Source: Candidatus Limimonas egerieequi
Lineage (GTDB): Bacteria > Bacillota > Clostridia > Oscillospirales > Acutalibacteraceae
DNA: 64,000 nucleotides
Direction of reading: 5' to 3'
Assembly (NCBI GenBank): GCA_018064455.1
Contig: JAGHVH010000007.1
Coordinates: forward strand, 29,254 to 93,253
Program-made: the position numbers and the translations under genes
The notes under the pieces: generated by a model
Seen by the model: the letters and a program-made list of their open reading frames with translations, nothing else
What the model was told of the DNA's origin: nothing
Database searches by the model: none
In this document: in pieces, positions 43,364 to 51,796 of the stretch
How the letters are laid out: every line of letters starts with the position of its first letter
How positions within the stretch are numbered: position 1 is the stretch's first letter

Positions 43364-43390
43364 GCCCTTCGCTTAAAGCGAAGGGCTTTT
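43364..43390 (+). terminator. Terminator after the hydrolase/YhhN pair
   Basis: GCCCTTCGC pairs with GCGAAGGGC around TTAAA (43364-43386), then TTTT. Confidence 0.88.
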
Positions 43391-43515
43391 AATTTATACT
43401 TCGGTCTGCTTTATGATAAATACAAGTCTATGATGCCGAATTTCCTTTACAAATAAGCCCAATGGATGTAAAATGTTTTTATGAATTTGTTCATTAAAAA
43501 TTGGAGGATTTAATT

Positions 43516-44034
43516 ATGGAAGAACATGAGGGCTTTACTGTCGGCCTTGCACTTGTCGACGCTATTCCTGTAATTTTCTTTTCTCTTAGCATGATTATTA
43601 TTGCCACAGCACTTGCTGGTTCTGGCATCGCATTTTGGATTGTTTTAATTGGAGCAATACTCATTGTACTTTCTGGTCTTTGCAAAGTACTTTGGAAGTT
43701 GTTTTTAGGCCTCAAGGTAGGCGACATCAAAATCCTTAATAAAATCTTTGTCCCATTTATGGCAAGCGGATTTATGATTGCCATAGTTGGCGCTATCGTT
43801 GGTACATTTACTCATGTAATACATTGGGGTGGCGTGCTCAAGGCAATTGTTTCGATTCCAGCACTTATCTTCTTTATCCTCGGATTCTGTGGCATGGGTG
43901 TTATGGGCTATGTTAAGTCTACAAACAAGCGCGAGGAGTTTAATAAGGATGCAAAGAAGAACTGGATTGCTCAGTGTGTAAATGGTTTTGCACAGGGCAT
44001 GATGTTCCTTGGAATTCTGTTTGCAACAAAATAA
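43516..44034 (+). CDS. Hypothetical four-helix membrane protein
   Basis: A 172-residue protein of unknown function. After a short acidic N-terminus (MEEHEGF) it has four hydrophobic helices at about 10-30, 33-55, 75-100 and 112-135, followed by a polar tail that ends in FAQGMMFLGILFATK, possibly a fifth helix. No motif was recognised. The start at 43516 is preceded by GGAGG at 43503-43507; an in-frame TTG at 43501 overlaps that site. It stands alone between terminators. Confidence 0.7.
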   Translation: MEEHEGFTVGLALVDAIPVIFFSLSMIIIATALAGSGIAFWIVLIGAILIVLSGLCKVLWKLFLGLKVGDIKILNKIFVPFMASGFMIAIVGAIVGTFTHVIHWGGVLKAIVSIPALIFFILGFCGMGVMGYVKSTNKREEFNKDAKKNWIAQCVNGFAQGMMFLGILFATK

Positions 44035-44044
44035 TATATAAAGA

Positions 44045-44075
44045 AAACACCTTGACAACGCCTGTCAAGGTGTTT
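44045..44075. repeat. Long inverted repeat overlapping the trpB promoter
   Basis: AAACACCTTGACA at 44045-44057 pairs perfectly with TGTCAAGGTGTTT at 44063-44075. It could end the preceding gene, but the T-run is only three bases. The -35 box of the T-box promoter lies in its left arm, so it may double as an operator. Confidence 0.65.
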
Positions 44076-44080
44076 AAAAT
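44052..44080 (+). promoter_or_regulatory. Sigma-A promoter of the T-box-trpB transcript
   Basis: TTGACA at 44052-44057, 17 bases, TAAAAT at 44075-44080. Start near 44087, which matches the beginning of T-box stem I. Confidence 0.75.
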
Positions 44081-44086
44081 ATCACC

Positions 44087-44338
44087 ATAAACCGTTGAGT
44101 AAGAGTAGTAGGTTTTACTGAAACTATTAGAGAGTTGCGGATGGTGGAAGCGCGACAGTAGAGGTAATTCTGAATGGACTTATGAGGGCGACCTGAACTG
44201 ATAGTAGGGAAGACGGAGTAGTTTCACGTTATAGGAACTTGCGTATGTTAGTACGAAAAGTGGTCACGCAAGTGGCAAGCCGGGTGGCACCGCAGGTAAT
44301 TTACCTGTCCCAGCATTTATTGTTGGGACAGTTTTTTT
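44087..44338 (+). promoter_or_regulatory. T-box leader, tRNA-Trp specific
   Basis: A classic T-box riboswitch that senses uncharged tRNA. Stem I begins near 44095 and contains the distal-loop motif GGATGGTGGAAG (about 44138-44149). The specifier loop reads GAA-TGG-AC, placing the specifier codon TGG (Trp) at 44175-44177. The T-box sequence GGGTGGCACCGC is at 44282-44293. A terminator, CTGTCCCA at 44305-44312 with TGGGACAG at 44324-44331 plus T-run, competes with an antiterminator that uses the T-box arm. Low charged tRNA-Trp should switch on trpB. Confidence 0.96.
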
Positions 44339-44371
44339 ATACTCCCAACAGAATGAAAGGAGTCAAACAAA

Positions 44372-45586
44372 ATGGCAGAAAAATTCGATTTTACAAATTA
44401 CTTCAAAGAGTATCCAGATGAGAATGGTTTCTTTGGACCATACGGTGGAGCTTACATTGAGCCAGAACTTAAGGCTGCAATGGACGAAATTAACGAGGCT
44501 TATTTTACAATTTGTAAGTCTTCAAAGTTCATCGCTGAGCTTCGCGAAATTAGAAAGAATTTCCAGGGTAGACCAACACCTATCACATATTGTGAGAATT
44601 TATCTCGCTCTATTGGTGACGTTCAAATTTACGTAAAGCGTGAGGACTTGAACCACTCTGGTGCTCATAAACTTAATCACTGCATGGGCGAGGCCCTTCT
44701 TGCAAAGTACATGGGCAAGAAGAAGGTAATCGCCGAGACAGGTGCTGGACAGCACGGCGTTGCACTTGCAACAGCAGCTGCTCACTTCGGCCTTGAGTGT
44801 GATATTTATATGGGTTCTGTTGATATCAAGAAGCAGGCACCAAACGTTGCACGAATGAAGATTTTGGGTGCAAACGTTATTGAGGTAACTGATGGCCTTC
44901 AGACACTCAAAGAGGCCGTTGATGCAGCGTTCGCTGCATATGCAAAAGAGTACAAGGATTGTATCTATTGCATAGGCTCAGTTTTAGGCCCTCATCCATT
45001 CCCAATGATGGTTCGTGACTTCCAGTCAGTAGTTGGCTTTGAGGCACATGACCAGTTCCTTGAGATGACAGGTGAACTTCCTGATTCAGTTGTAGCATGT
45101 GTGGGCGGCGGTTCAAATGCTGCTGGTTTCTTCTCTGGTTTCCTTAAGGACCCAGTTAAGATTTACGGCGTTGAACCACTTGGTCGTGGTGAAAAGCTTG
45201 GCGATCACGCTGCAAGCCTCAAGTATGGTGAGGAAGGCATCATGCACGGCTTTAACAGCATCATGCTCAAGGATGAAAACGGTGAGCCTGCTCCAGTTTA
45301 CTCATGCGCTTCTGGTCTTGATTATCCATCATCTGGCCCTGAGCACGCATTCTGGAAGTCAATTGATAGAGTTACTTATGACGTAATCGATGACGATGCT
45401 GCAATAGATGCTTTCTATGAGCTTTCAAAGAAAGAGGGCATTATCCCAGCAGTAGAGAGCTCACACGCAGTAGCATATGCTATGAAACTTGCTCGTGAAC
45501 AGCGTCATGGTTCTATCCTTGTAAACCTTTCAGGTCGTGGTGACAAGGATATGGATTATGTAATTGAAACATTCGGTTTAAGATAA
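44372..45586 (+). CDS. trpB: Tryptophan synthase beta chain, orphan
   Basis: TrpB joins indole and serine to make tryptophan with PLP. The 404-residue protein has [17 protein letters not shown] with the PLP lysine K100, [53 protein letters not shown] (phosphate-binding) and [11 protein letters not shown], and ends with [11 protein letters not shown]. It looks like the trpA-associated TrpB1 type in its core but has [14 protein letters not shown] where the standard is HKINNxxGQ. No trpA or other trp gene is near; it stands alone behind its own tryptophan T-box and a terminator. The simplest reading is salvage of external indole, for instance from other gut or rumen microbes, with trpA either elsewhere or missing. 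That is inference. Confidence 0.92.
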   Translation: MAEKFDFTNYFKEYPDENGFFGPYGGAYIEPELKAAMDEINEAYFTICKSSKFIAELREIRKNFQGRPTPITYCENLSRSIGDVQIYVKREDLNHSGAHKLNHCMGEALLAKYMGKKKVIAETGAGQHGVALATAAAHFGLECDIYMGSVDIKKQAPNVARMKILGANVIEVTDGLQTLKEAVDAAFAAYAKEYKDCIYCIGSVLGPHPFPMMVRDFQSVVGFEAHDQFLEMTGELPDSVVACVGGGSNAAGFFSGFLKDPVKIYGVEPLGRGEKLGDHAASLKYGEEGIMHGFNSIMLKDENGEPAPVYSCASGLDYPSSGPEHAFWKSIDRVTYDVIDDDAAIDAFYELSKKEGIIPAVESSHAVAYAMKLAREQRHGSILVNLSGRGDKDMDYVIETFGLR

Positions 45587-45602
45587 TTTGATTTATAAAA
45601 AA

Positions 45603-45640
45603 GGAACTTGTCGTTCGTTCGACAAGTTCCTAATTTTTTT
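45603..45640. terminator. Terminator after trpB, convergent with the VTT-domain gene
   Basis: GGAACTTGTCG at 45603-45613 pairs with CGACAAGTTCC at 45620-45630, then TAATTTTTTT. AAAAAA upstream may let it serve the minus strand gene as well. Confidence 0.9.
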
Positions 45641-46523
45641 CTTCGCTTTTTTCGCGTCGCTTGAGTATAACTGAAAGTGCAATCATGCTGAATCCTGAAA
45701 CAAAGAGGATTACAATAAGTGGTACCATGAATGCGGATGAGAATGGGTCGCCAACGTTACTACCAAGGGAAGTAACTGATACGACTCTGAGTGAAATGCC
45801 AAGTGCTGAAAGCACCATATATTTCCAGAAATCATAACCCATCTTGCCATACATCTGGCTTATTGGATTGAGTGGTACGGTAGGTACCAAGCGAAGTATG
45901 AAGAGGAGGAGAGGATTGCCAGTGCCGTATCCGTTTTCCTCATCTTGGATGTACTTCCAAAGGAGCTTTGAATGCTTCACGAGTTTGGAAATATTTCCTT
46001 CACCTATGTGACCACCCCAAAAATACTTAACTGTGAACATTAAGCAGTAGCCTAGTAGGTTGATTGTAACAGCCAGTGGGAATGGGAAGATAAAGGCTGT
46101 GACAAGGCAAGTAAATGAGGCGGGGATTAGAGCAATTATCGATTTAATTGAAAACAGTAACAGTATTGCTATAACGATAACAAACTTGTTTGGTATCTCA
46201 GCGATAGAGTTTTCAAAACGCTCCATGAATCCTTGGAATTTGATGTATATCTTTTGTGCTTTTGTAAGCCCAGATAAGTTCTTGATATTTTCAGCTAGTT
46301 TTTGTGCAGGGTTTTCAGTTTGATCTAGCTGACGCTCCAACTCTCGTTGCTTGGCACCATCGATGTAGTTGCCTATTGCAGTGCCTTCTACTAGGTGCTC
46401 GAATGGTTCTGTTATGGTTTTAAAGTCAACGAGCTTGCTGGTATAAGTAAGAGCAAGAGCCATGATAATCAAAATGATTCCGATAAAGTTTACGAGCCTA
46501 TTTGACTGTTTGTTTTTTACCAA
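45630..46523 (-). CDS. VTT (TVP38/TMEM64/DedA-like) membrane protein
   Basis: A 297-residue inner-membrane protein. The N-terminal helix (FIGIILIIMALALTYTS) is followed by a charged, probably coiled stretch of about 80 residues, then a VTT/SNARE-associated domain with ALIPASFTCLVTAFIFPFPLAVTINLLGYCL near 130 and the diagnostic RLVPTVPLNPISQMYGKMGYDFWKY near 205. Family members act in lipid scrambling or export of undecaprenyl phosphate and related lipids. The start is TTG at 46523 with AAGGAGG 7 bases upstream. It is monocistronic. Confidence 0.8.
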   Translation of the reverse strand: MVKNKQSNRLVNFIGIILIIMALALTYTSKLVDFKTITEPFEHLVEGTAIGNYIDGAKQRELERQLDQTENPAQKLAENIKNLSGLTKAQKIYIKFQGFMERFENSIAEIPNKFVIVIAILLLFSIKSIIALIPASFTCLVTAFIFPFPLAVTINLLGYCLMFTVKYFWGGHIGEGNISKLVKHSKLLWKYIQDEENGYGTGNPLLLFILRLVPTVPLNPISQMYGKMGYDFWKYMVLSALGISLRVVSVTSLGSNVGDPFSSAFMVPLIVILFVSGFSMIALSVILKRREKSEEKN

Positions 46524-46702
46524 TCGCGCACCTCCTTAAAACACAATATATTGTATAGAAATACAGAGTAATTATACCAAAAAAAGCATATATGGTCAAT
46601 AAAAGGGTGACCAAAAATGAGGCTCTTCACTTGTTGAATTTTACAACTATTTATGTAATAATAAGTTTTAGTTTATATATTCTTGGAAGGAGACGGAAGA
46701 TT

Positions 46703-47557
46703 ATGACAAACCAGGAACTTGAAAAACTCATCGAAGGTAAAGAGACCCTCTTTAGAGCACGTTCATCAGATGTTTTTGATATCGGTGATGAAAAGGTATT
46801 AAAGCTCTATCATGAGGACGTTGATGATGAGAGTTTAAAGATTGAGTATGACAATACTTGCACGGCTTACGAAAAGGGCTGCACACCAATGGAGTGCTTT
46901 GGCATGTTCAAGGTAAACGGACGCAACGGCCTTGTTTTCAAAAAGCTCTATGGTATTTCACTTACCGATGCTCCTACAAAGATTAGCCCTGCATATCTTT
47001 TTAAGGGTGGCCCAATTATTGCAGAGCAGCACGCTATGGTTCACAGCCAGATTACACCTAACCTCCGCGACGTTAGGGAAGTTGCTGTAAACACAATTAA
47101 CAAAGAGGTTGAGGCCTTCTCATTCCTTTCAGATGAGGAGAGGACAAAGGCTATCGATTATATCAATTCACTTCCAGCAGCTGATAATATGATTCACCTT
47201 GATTTCCATACTGACAACATTATGGTAAACAAGGAGACAGGCGCAATCCAGACAATCGACTGGATGACAGCTTGCAAGGGCGACCCACGTTGTGAGGTTG
47301 CTATGATGAACTGGCTCTTCCATGATGCAGAGCTCTTCCCAGGCTGCTCCAAACTTGAACTCTTCCTCTATGGTACAATTCGCGTATTTATCTTTAACAA
47401 GTATATGAAGGCATACACCAAGCTTACGGGTATTGAAAAGGCCGAGTCAAAGCCTTGGGACCTTGTTGCTTGGGTACTTCGCTATGGCATCTGGCAGATT
47501 GAGTCAGAGCGTGAACTTCTTCAAAAGTATATGAAGGAGTTTATTGAAAACATTTAA
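46703..47557 (+). CDS. APH/kinase-like phosphotransferase
   Basis: A 284-residue protein of the protein-kinase-like/aminoglycoside phosphotransferase fold. The catalytic loop HLDFHTDNIMVN near 160 (H-x-D-x4-N) and the metal-binding TIDWMTA near 180 are present; the N-lobe includes VFDIGDEKVLKLYHED with a likely ATP lysine at about 32. It resembles LPS core or homoserine/choline kinase-like enzymes and drug phosphotransferases, but there is no further clue to the substrate. The start is placed at the ATG at 46703 (MTNQELEK) with GGAAGGAGA upstream; the longer in-frame version from 46592 has a hydrophobic, lower-quality N-terminus. It is 17 bases before a BON-FAD oxidoreductase and probably cotranscribed. 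Confidence 0.8.
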   Translation: MTNQELEKLIEGKETLFRARSSDVFDIGDEKVLKLYHEDVDDESLKIEYDNTCTAYEKGCTPMECFGMFKVNGRNGLVFKKLYGISLTDAPTKISPAYLFKGGPIIAEQHAMVHSQITPNLRDVREVAVNTINKEVEAFSFLSDEERTKAIDYINSLPAADNMIHLDFHTDNIMVNKETGAIQTIDWMTACKGDPRCEVAMMNWLFHDAELFPGCSKLELFLYGTIRVFIFNKYMKAYTKLTGIEKAESKPWDLVAWVLRYGIWQIESERELLQKYMKEFIENI

Positions 47558-47574
47558 CGTAAGGAACAAGGAAA

Positions 47575-49344
47575 ATGAGCAAATCTTTTGACAAAAAAGT
47601 TAAAAAGATACATGAGATAGATCCGTCAATACAGGTGACGGAGGAGCGTGGCTGTATTGTGCTTCGCGGCGAGATGGACGATTGGAACAAAATCGTCCGC
47701 GCCGGCAAAAAGGCAGTAGGCCACGAGTACTACGGTGTTATTAACGACATAAAGCTTAGGGGCTTTGAGCCAAAGGAAAAACTTCCGTCTATAAACGATG
47801 AGCTTTATGACGGCGCAACACCGGATGTTCTCATTATCGGTGGCGGCCTGACCGGCTGTGCCACCGCGCGTGAGCTTTCAAAGTACAAGCTAGATGTTAT
47901 GCTTATCGAGAAGGGCGCCGACGTCGCTGCTGGCCAGTCGTCAAGAAACGGTGGCGCAGTCCACGTTGGCATCAACTATTCACCAAACTCTGGCAAACAC
48001 AAGTATTGCCACCGTGGCAACGAGATGTTCGATGAACTATCTCGTGATTTAAACTTCCCGTTTGAGCGACCAGGTCACTTCCTCATCGTCGGCGCAAAGT
48101 GGGAGAATATCCTTCTCTATGCGCTTTGGCTTAACTCATTTAGACTCCATATCCCAGGAGTTAAAGTGATAGGCAGAGAGGAACTCTTAGAGCATGAACC
48201 ATATGCTCCATCATGGGCATGCAACGCGCTCTATATGCCAACTGGTGGTTTTATGTCACCATACAAGTTCAATGTGGCACTTGCTGAAAATGCAGTAATG
48301 AACGGTGTCAAGGTTTGCCTTAATACAGCAGCACTTGGCATGGACGTCAAGGATGGCAAAATTCTCTCTGTTAAGACGAATAGGGGAACAATCTATCCTA
48401 AGATTGTTGTAAACGCTGCTGGTGTTTACACAGATGTCATCGCCGATATGGCAGGTGACCGTACCTTCACAATCCATCCAAGACTTGGTACAGATATTAT
48501 TCTTGATAAAAAAGTTGGTAAATACATCCGTTCAACAATGGACAAATCACCAATCACTGTTCTTGGCCCAGAGGGTAAGGGCGGTATAATTAAGAAAGTT
48601 AAATCAGTCAAGTTCGCACTCTCTCATGAGAATGTTTCAAAGGGACTTGCTGTTATTCACACAGTTGATGGCAATATGATTGTCGGACCTAATGCTACTG
48701 AAACTCCTGATAGGGAGGATATCACAACAAATGCATCAACTGTTGATATGATCCTTAGAGAAGAGATGAAGGTTGCTGAAAAGATTAAACCTTCAGACGT
48801 AATCGCATACTTCACTGGCGTTCGCTCTCCGAGTTATGAAGAGGATTTCCAGGTTCGCCCTGGTATCTTCACTGAAAACATCTTGGAGGCGGCTGGCGTT
48901 CAGTCTCCTGGCGCTACAGCAGCCCCTGCTATTGCAGAGGACCTTTCAAAGTGGGCCGTCGAGTACCTTGAGAATAAGTGTGGAATGAAGGTTGAACGCA
49001 ACTTAGACTTCAATCCAAAGCGTCCAACAAAGCCATACCTTAAGGATATGTCGCCAGAAGAACGCGATAAACTTATCAAGGAGAATCCAGACTATGGTCA
49101 GATTGTCTGTCGCTGTGAGGAGATTTCAAAGGGCGAGATACTAGACGCCCTTGATAGTCCGCTTCCAGTTTACACACTCGACGCTATCAAGCGTCGCTGT
49201 CGTCCTGGTATGGGACGTTGCCAAGGCGGCTTCTGCTCGCCGCTTGTTTTGCAGATCTTGGCAGAGGCCAAGGGCTGCTCACTTGAGGAAATAAAGAAGA
49301 GTACTGAAGACAGTACGATTCTATTCGGAGAAACTAAAAAATAG
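47575..49344 (+). CDS. FAD-dependent oxidoreductase with N-terminal BON-like and C-terminal [2Fe-2S] domains
   Basis: A 589-residue flavoprotein. Residues about 15-65 look like a BON domain (IQVTEERGCIVLRGEMDDWNKIVRAG ending in YYGVINDIKLRG). FAD-binding starts at VLIIGGGLTGCATARELSKYKLDVMLIEKG near 85, a DAO/GlpA-type fold with SSRNGGAVHVGINYSP and a later NAAGVYTDVIADMAGD. The C-terminus (from about 500) is a BFD-like domain: VCRCEEISKGEI and RRCRPGMGRCQGGFC, with four cysteines for a [2Fe-2S] cluster. This matches anaerobic GlpA/L-2-hydroxyglutarate-type dehydrogenases. The substrate is unknown. The BON domain in front is unusual and may bind phospholipid or another subunit. Two alpha/beta hydrolases follow in the same direction. 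Confidence 0.85.
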   Translation: MSKSFDKKVKKIHEIDPSIQVTEERGCIVLRGEMDDWNKIVRAGKKAVGHEYYGVINDIKLRGFEPKEKLPSINDELYDGATPDVLIIGGGLTGCATARELSKYKLDVMLIEKGADVAAGQSSRNGGAVHVGINYSPNSGKHKYCHRGNEMFDELSRDLNFPFERPGHFLIVGAKWENILLYALWLNSFRLHIPGVKVIGREELLEHEPYAPSWACNALYMPTGGFMSPYKFNVALAENAVMNGVKVCLNTAALGMDVKDGKILSVKTNRGTIYPKIVVNAAGVYTDVIADMAGDRTFTIHPRLGTDIILDKKVGKYIRSTMDKSPITVLGPEGKGGIIKKVKSVKFALSHENVSKGLAVIHTVDGNMIVGPNATETPDREDITTNASTVDMILREEMKVAEKIKPSDVIAYFTGVRSPSYEEDFQVRPGIFTENILEAAGVQSPGATAAPAIAEDLSKWAVEYLENKCGMKVERNLDFNPKRPTKPYLKDMSPEERDKLIKENPDYGQIVCRCEEISKGEILDALDSPLPVYTLDAIKRRCRPGMGRCQGGFCSPLVLQILAEAKGCSLEEIKKSTEDSTILFGETKK

Positions 49345-49355
49345 GGGGATTAATT

Positions 49356-50339
49356 ATGGTAAGTTTAATGGGAAAGGTTGTTCGTACGGCTCTTTATCTA
49401 TTTGCGAGTGTTAATCCAGAACGTGTTAAATCTGCTATTCCAGGTTGCTCAGGTCTTAACAAGCTCTTTTGGAAAACTCCTAATAGAGAATTCGAGCACT
49501 ATGATGCCAAGACTAAGAATGGTACAAAGTACGAAGTATACGTTCCAAAGGCAGGCGTTAAAAACGACAACGTAGTTTACTATCTCCACGGTGGCGCTTA
49601 TATCGGTAAGCAAAACTGGGTTTATAGGTATCAATCACGTTATTACAGCCAAGCAGCAGGTGGCGCAACAGTAGTATATGTTGACTACGACGTTGCACCA
49701 GAGGCAAAGTATCCAACACAGCTCAACCAGGCACTCGATGTTTGGGATGAGATTACAGGCAAACTCGGTTTCAAAGCAGAAAACGTAGTATGCGGTGGTG
49801 ACTCAGCAGGTGGTAACCTCTGCCTCGCTTTGATGCTCAAACTCCGCGATGCTGGCAAGCCAATGCCACGTGGTGCTTTCTGCTATTCACCTTGGGGCGA
49901 CATGCTTGCAACAGGCGATTCCTATGTTGACAACTACAACGTAGATGTTATGTTTGGCAAGAAGAATGGCGCTCTTACAGAGGAAGTACGCGAGAAGTTT
50001 ATGAACTATGACGTCTATGGTTGGTGCCTAGGCTCTGATAGAGCAGACCCTTATGTATCACCAGTAAATGGTGACTATCATGACTTCCCACCAATGTGCT
50101 TCACAGTAGGATGTGACGAGATGCTCCGCTCAGACACAGAGACTATTGTTAAAAACCTTCATAAGAACAAGGTTCCTGTAACAATATTCCGTGGTAATGG
50201 TATGTGGCATGTGTTCACACTTTTCCATGGCATTATCCCAGAGGCAACAGCAGCATTCTCAGTAGTTACAAACTTTATTAGCGATAGATTCGAGACATGG
50301 GATTATAGCTATCCTAGCAAGAAGTACCGTCTCTCATAA
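49356..50339 (+). CDS. Alpha/beta hydrolase, tandem copy A
   Basis: A 327-residue esterase-like hydrolase with YYLHGGAYIGKQNWVYRYQ (oxyanion HGGA) near 70, YVDYDVAPEAKYPTQLNQA and the nucleophile elbow GGDSAGGN near 147. Its downstream twin at 50380 shares almost all of the core, including DNA-level near identity over about 200 bases. The acid/base pair is likely in CFTVGCDEMLRSD and WHVFTLFHG. Starts 11 bases after the BON-FAD oxidoreductase with an AGGGGG site, so the trio is one transcript. No signal peptide. Confidence 0.86.
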   Translation: MVSLMGKVVRTALYLFASVNPERVKSAIPGCSGLNKLFWKTPNREFEHYDAKTKNGTKYEVYVPKAGVKNDNVVYYLHGGAYIGKQNWVYRYQSRYYSQAAGGATVVYVDYDVAPEAKYPTQLNQALDVWDEITGKLGFKAENVVCGGDSAGGNLCLALMLKLRDAGKPMPRGAFCYSPWGDMLATGDSYVDNYNVDVMFGKKNGALTEEVREKFMNYDVYGWCLGSDRADPYVSPVNGDYHDFPPMCFTVGCDEMLRSDTETIVKNLHKNKVPVTIFRGNGMWHVFTLFHGIIPEATAAFSVVTNFISDRFETWDYSYPSKKYRLS

Positions 50340-50379
50340 TTTCGGTTCTAAAAATTTTACATAAATCGGAGGAAAAATT

Positions 50380-51372
50380 ATGGACAGCGTAAGTAGAATG
50401 GCGAAAATCATACGTTTTTACTATCGCCATGTCATCAACATGAATCCAGAGAAGACAGAGTCTGGTATTCCTGGTTCAACTGGCATGGACTGGCTTATCT
50501 TTAAAAAGGTAAACAGAGACTTTGCATACTACACTGCAAAGACCAAGAATGGTACAAAGTATGAAGTTTACTATCCAAAGGGTGGCGCTAAAAACGACAA
50601 GGTAGTTTACTACCTTCACGGTGGCGCTTATCTTGGCAAGCAGACTTGGGTTTACAGATACCAGTCTCGTTACTTCAGCGATGCTGCAGGTGGCGCAACA
50701 GTAGTATATGTTGACTACGATGTAGCACCAAAGGCAAAGTACCCAACACAGCTCAACCAGGCACTCGATGTTTGGGATGAGATTACAGGCAAGCTCGGTT
50801 TCAAAGCAGAGAACGTAGTATGTGGCGGCGACTCAGCAGGTGGTAACCTCTGCCTCGCTATGATGCTCAAACTTCGTGATACTGGCAAAGCAATGCCTTG
50901 TGGCGCATTCTGCATGTCTCCATGGACAGACATGATGGGCACTGGTGATTCATACAAGGACAACTATGAGAATGACTCTCTCTTCGGTATTAACGGCGGT
51001 GTATTGACAGACGAGAAGAAAGAGAAGCTCATGAACTTCGATATTTACAGTTGGTGCGAAAATGCTGATAGATATGATCCGTATGTATCTCCAGTATATG
51101 CTGACTTTCATGACTTCCCACCAATGTGCTTCACAGTAGGTACATGGGAACTCCTTATGTCTGATACAGAGCGTATCGTTGATAATCTTCATTCTCACGA
51201 TATCCCTGTAACAATTTTCCGTGGTCACCATTTGTGGCATGTATTTGTACTCTTCCACGGTATTATCCCAGAGGCAACAGCTGCTTTCTCAGTAATCACA
51301 AACTTCATTAGCGACCGTTTCAAGACTTGGGATTACAAGTATCCAACAGACAAGAAATACAGAATTTCTTAA
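50380..51372 (+). CDS. Alpha/beta hydrolase, tandem copy B
   Basis: A 330-residue twin of the preceding gene. YYLHGGAYLGKQTWVYRYQ and GGDSAGGN are in the same places; the last 100 residues diverge more (GTWELLMSDTERIV, WHVFVLFHG). Its start ATG has CGGAGG upstream. Silent third-codon positions are conserved in the 205-base block 49655-49859 / 50683-50887, pointing to a recent duplication or gene conversion. It ends at a bidirectional terminator shared with the glp-like operon. Confidence 0.86.
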   Translation: MDSVSRMAKIIRFYYRHVINMNPEKTESGIPGSTGMDWLIFKKVNRDFAYYTAKTKNGTKYEVYYPKGGAKNDKVVYYLHGGAYLGKQTWVYRYQSRYFSDAAGGATVVYVDYDVAPKAKYPTQLNQALDVWDEITGKLGFKAENVVCGGDSAGGNLCLAMMLKLRDTGKAMPCGAFCMSPWTDMMGTGDSYKDNYENDSLFGINGGVLTDEKKEKLMNFDIYSWCENADRYDPYVSPVYADFHDFPPMCFTVGTWELLMSDTERIVDNLHSHDIPVTIFRGHHLWHVFVLFHGIIPEATAAFSVITNFISDRFKTWDYKYPTDKKYRIS

Positions 51373-51385
51373 TGGGTATAAAAAT

Positions 51386-51422
51386 AGAGCTTTCCAGTTT
51401 CCACTGGAAAGCTCTTATTTTT
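51386..51422. terminator. Bidirectional terminator between hydrolases and the glp-like operon
   Basis: AGAGCTTTCCAGT at 51386-51398 pairs with ACTGGAAAGCTCT at 51403-51415 over TTCC. T-tail on plus; A-run at 51380-51384 for minus. Confidence 0.93.
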
Positions 51423-51430
51423 TGCTTATC

Positions 51431-51793
51431 TTACGCGATTTCGTTAGTTGCGATTACATCAATTCCTGTATTGAGGATGTTCTCGATTACAACGTCACCA
51501 ACGTGAACAGGAGCAGCAACTGATGCCTGATTGATAACCTTCATAGCATCAAAAAGAAGTTCCTTTGGAATGTCGCCATTTGTGCGAACAGGGGCTACGT
51601 TTGCGATACCACCAGTTACTTTGATGGTGGAAGTGAGGTTACGCATTGGATGAGTTACTTCGTTTCTTGCGTACTCTTCGCCATTTTTGCAAGTGGCACC
51701 TTCAATGTTTACTACTTCTTTGTTGTCATCAAGTGTTACTTTAATAGCACAGCCACGAGGACATGCAATACAAATAAGATTTCTTTCTGTCAT
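51431..51793 (-). CDS. DUF1667 domain protein
   Basis: A 120-residue small protein that regularly follows GlpA-like and FAD-dependent oxidoreductase genes in anaerobes. It opens with ICIACPRGCAIKV (CxxCPxGC) and has GATCKNGEEYARNEVTHPMRNLTSTIKV, suggesting a bound metal or Fe-S cluster from the cysteine pairs. Function is not assigned in the literature I know; a redox partner or maturation role is likely from its constant company. It is the last gene of a three-gene leftward operon, three bases after the oxidoreductase stop. Confidence 0.88.
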   Translation of the reverse strand: MTERNLICIACPRGCAIKVTLDDNKEVVNIEGATCKNGEEYARNEVTHPMRNLTSTIKVTGGIANVAPVRTNGDIPKELLFDAMKVINQASVAAPVHVGDVVIENILNTGIDVIATNEIA

Positions 51794-51796
51794 GTC

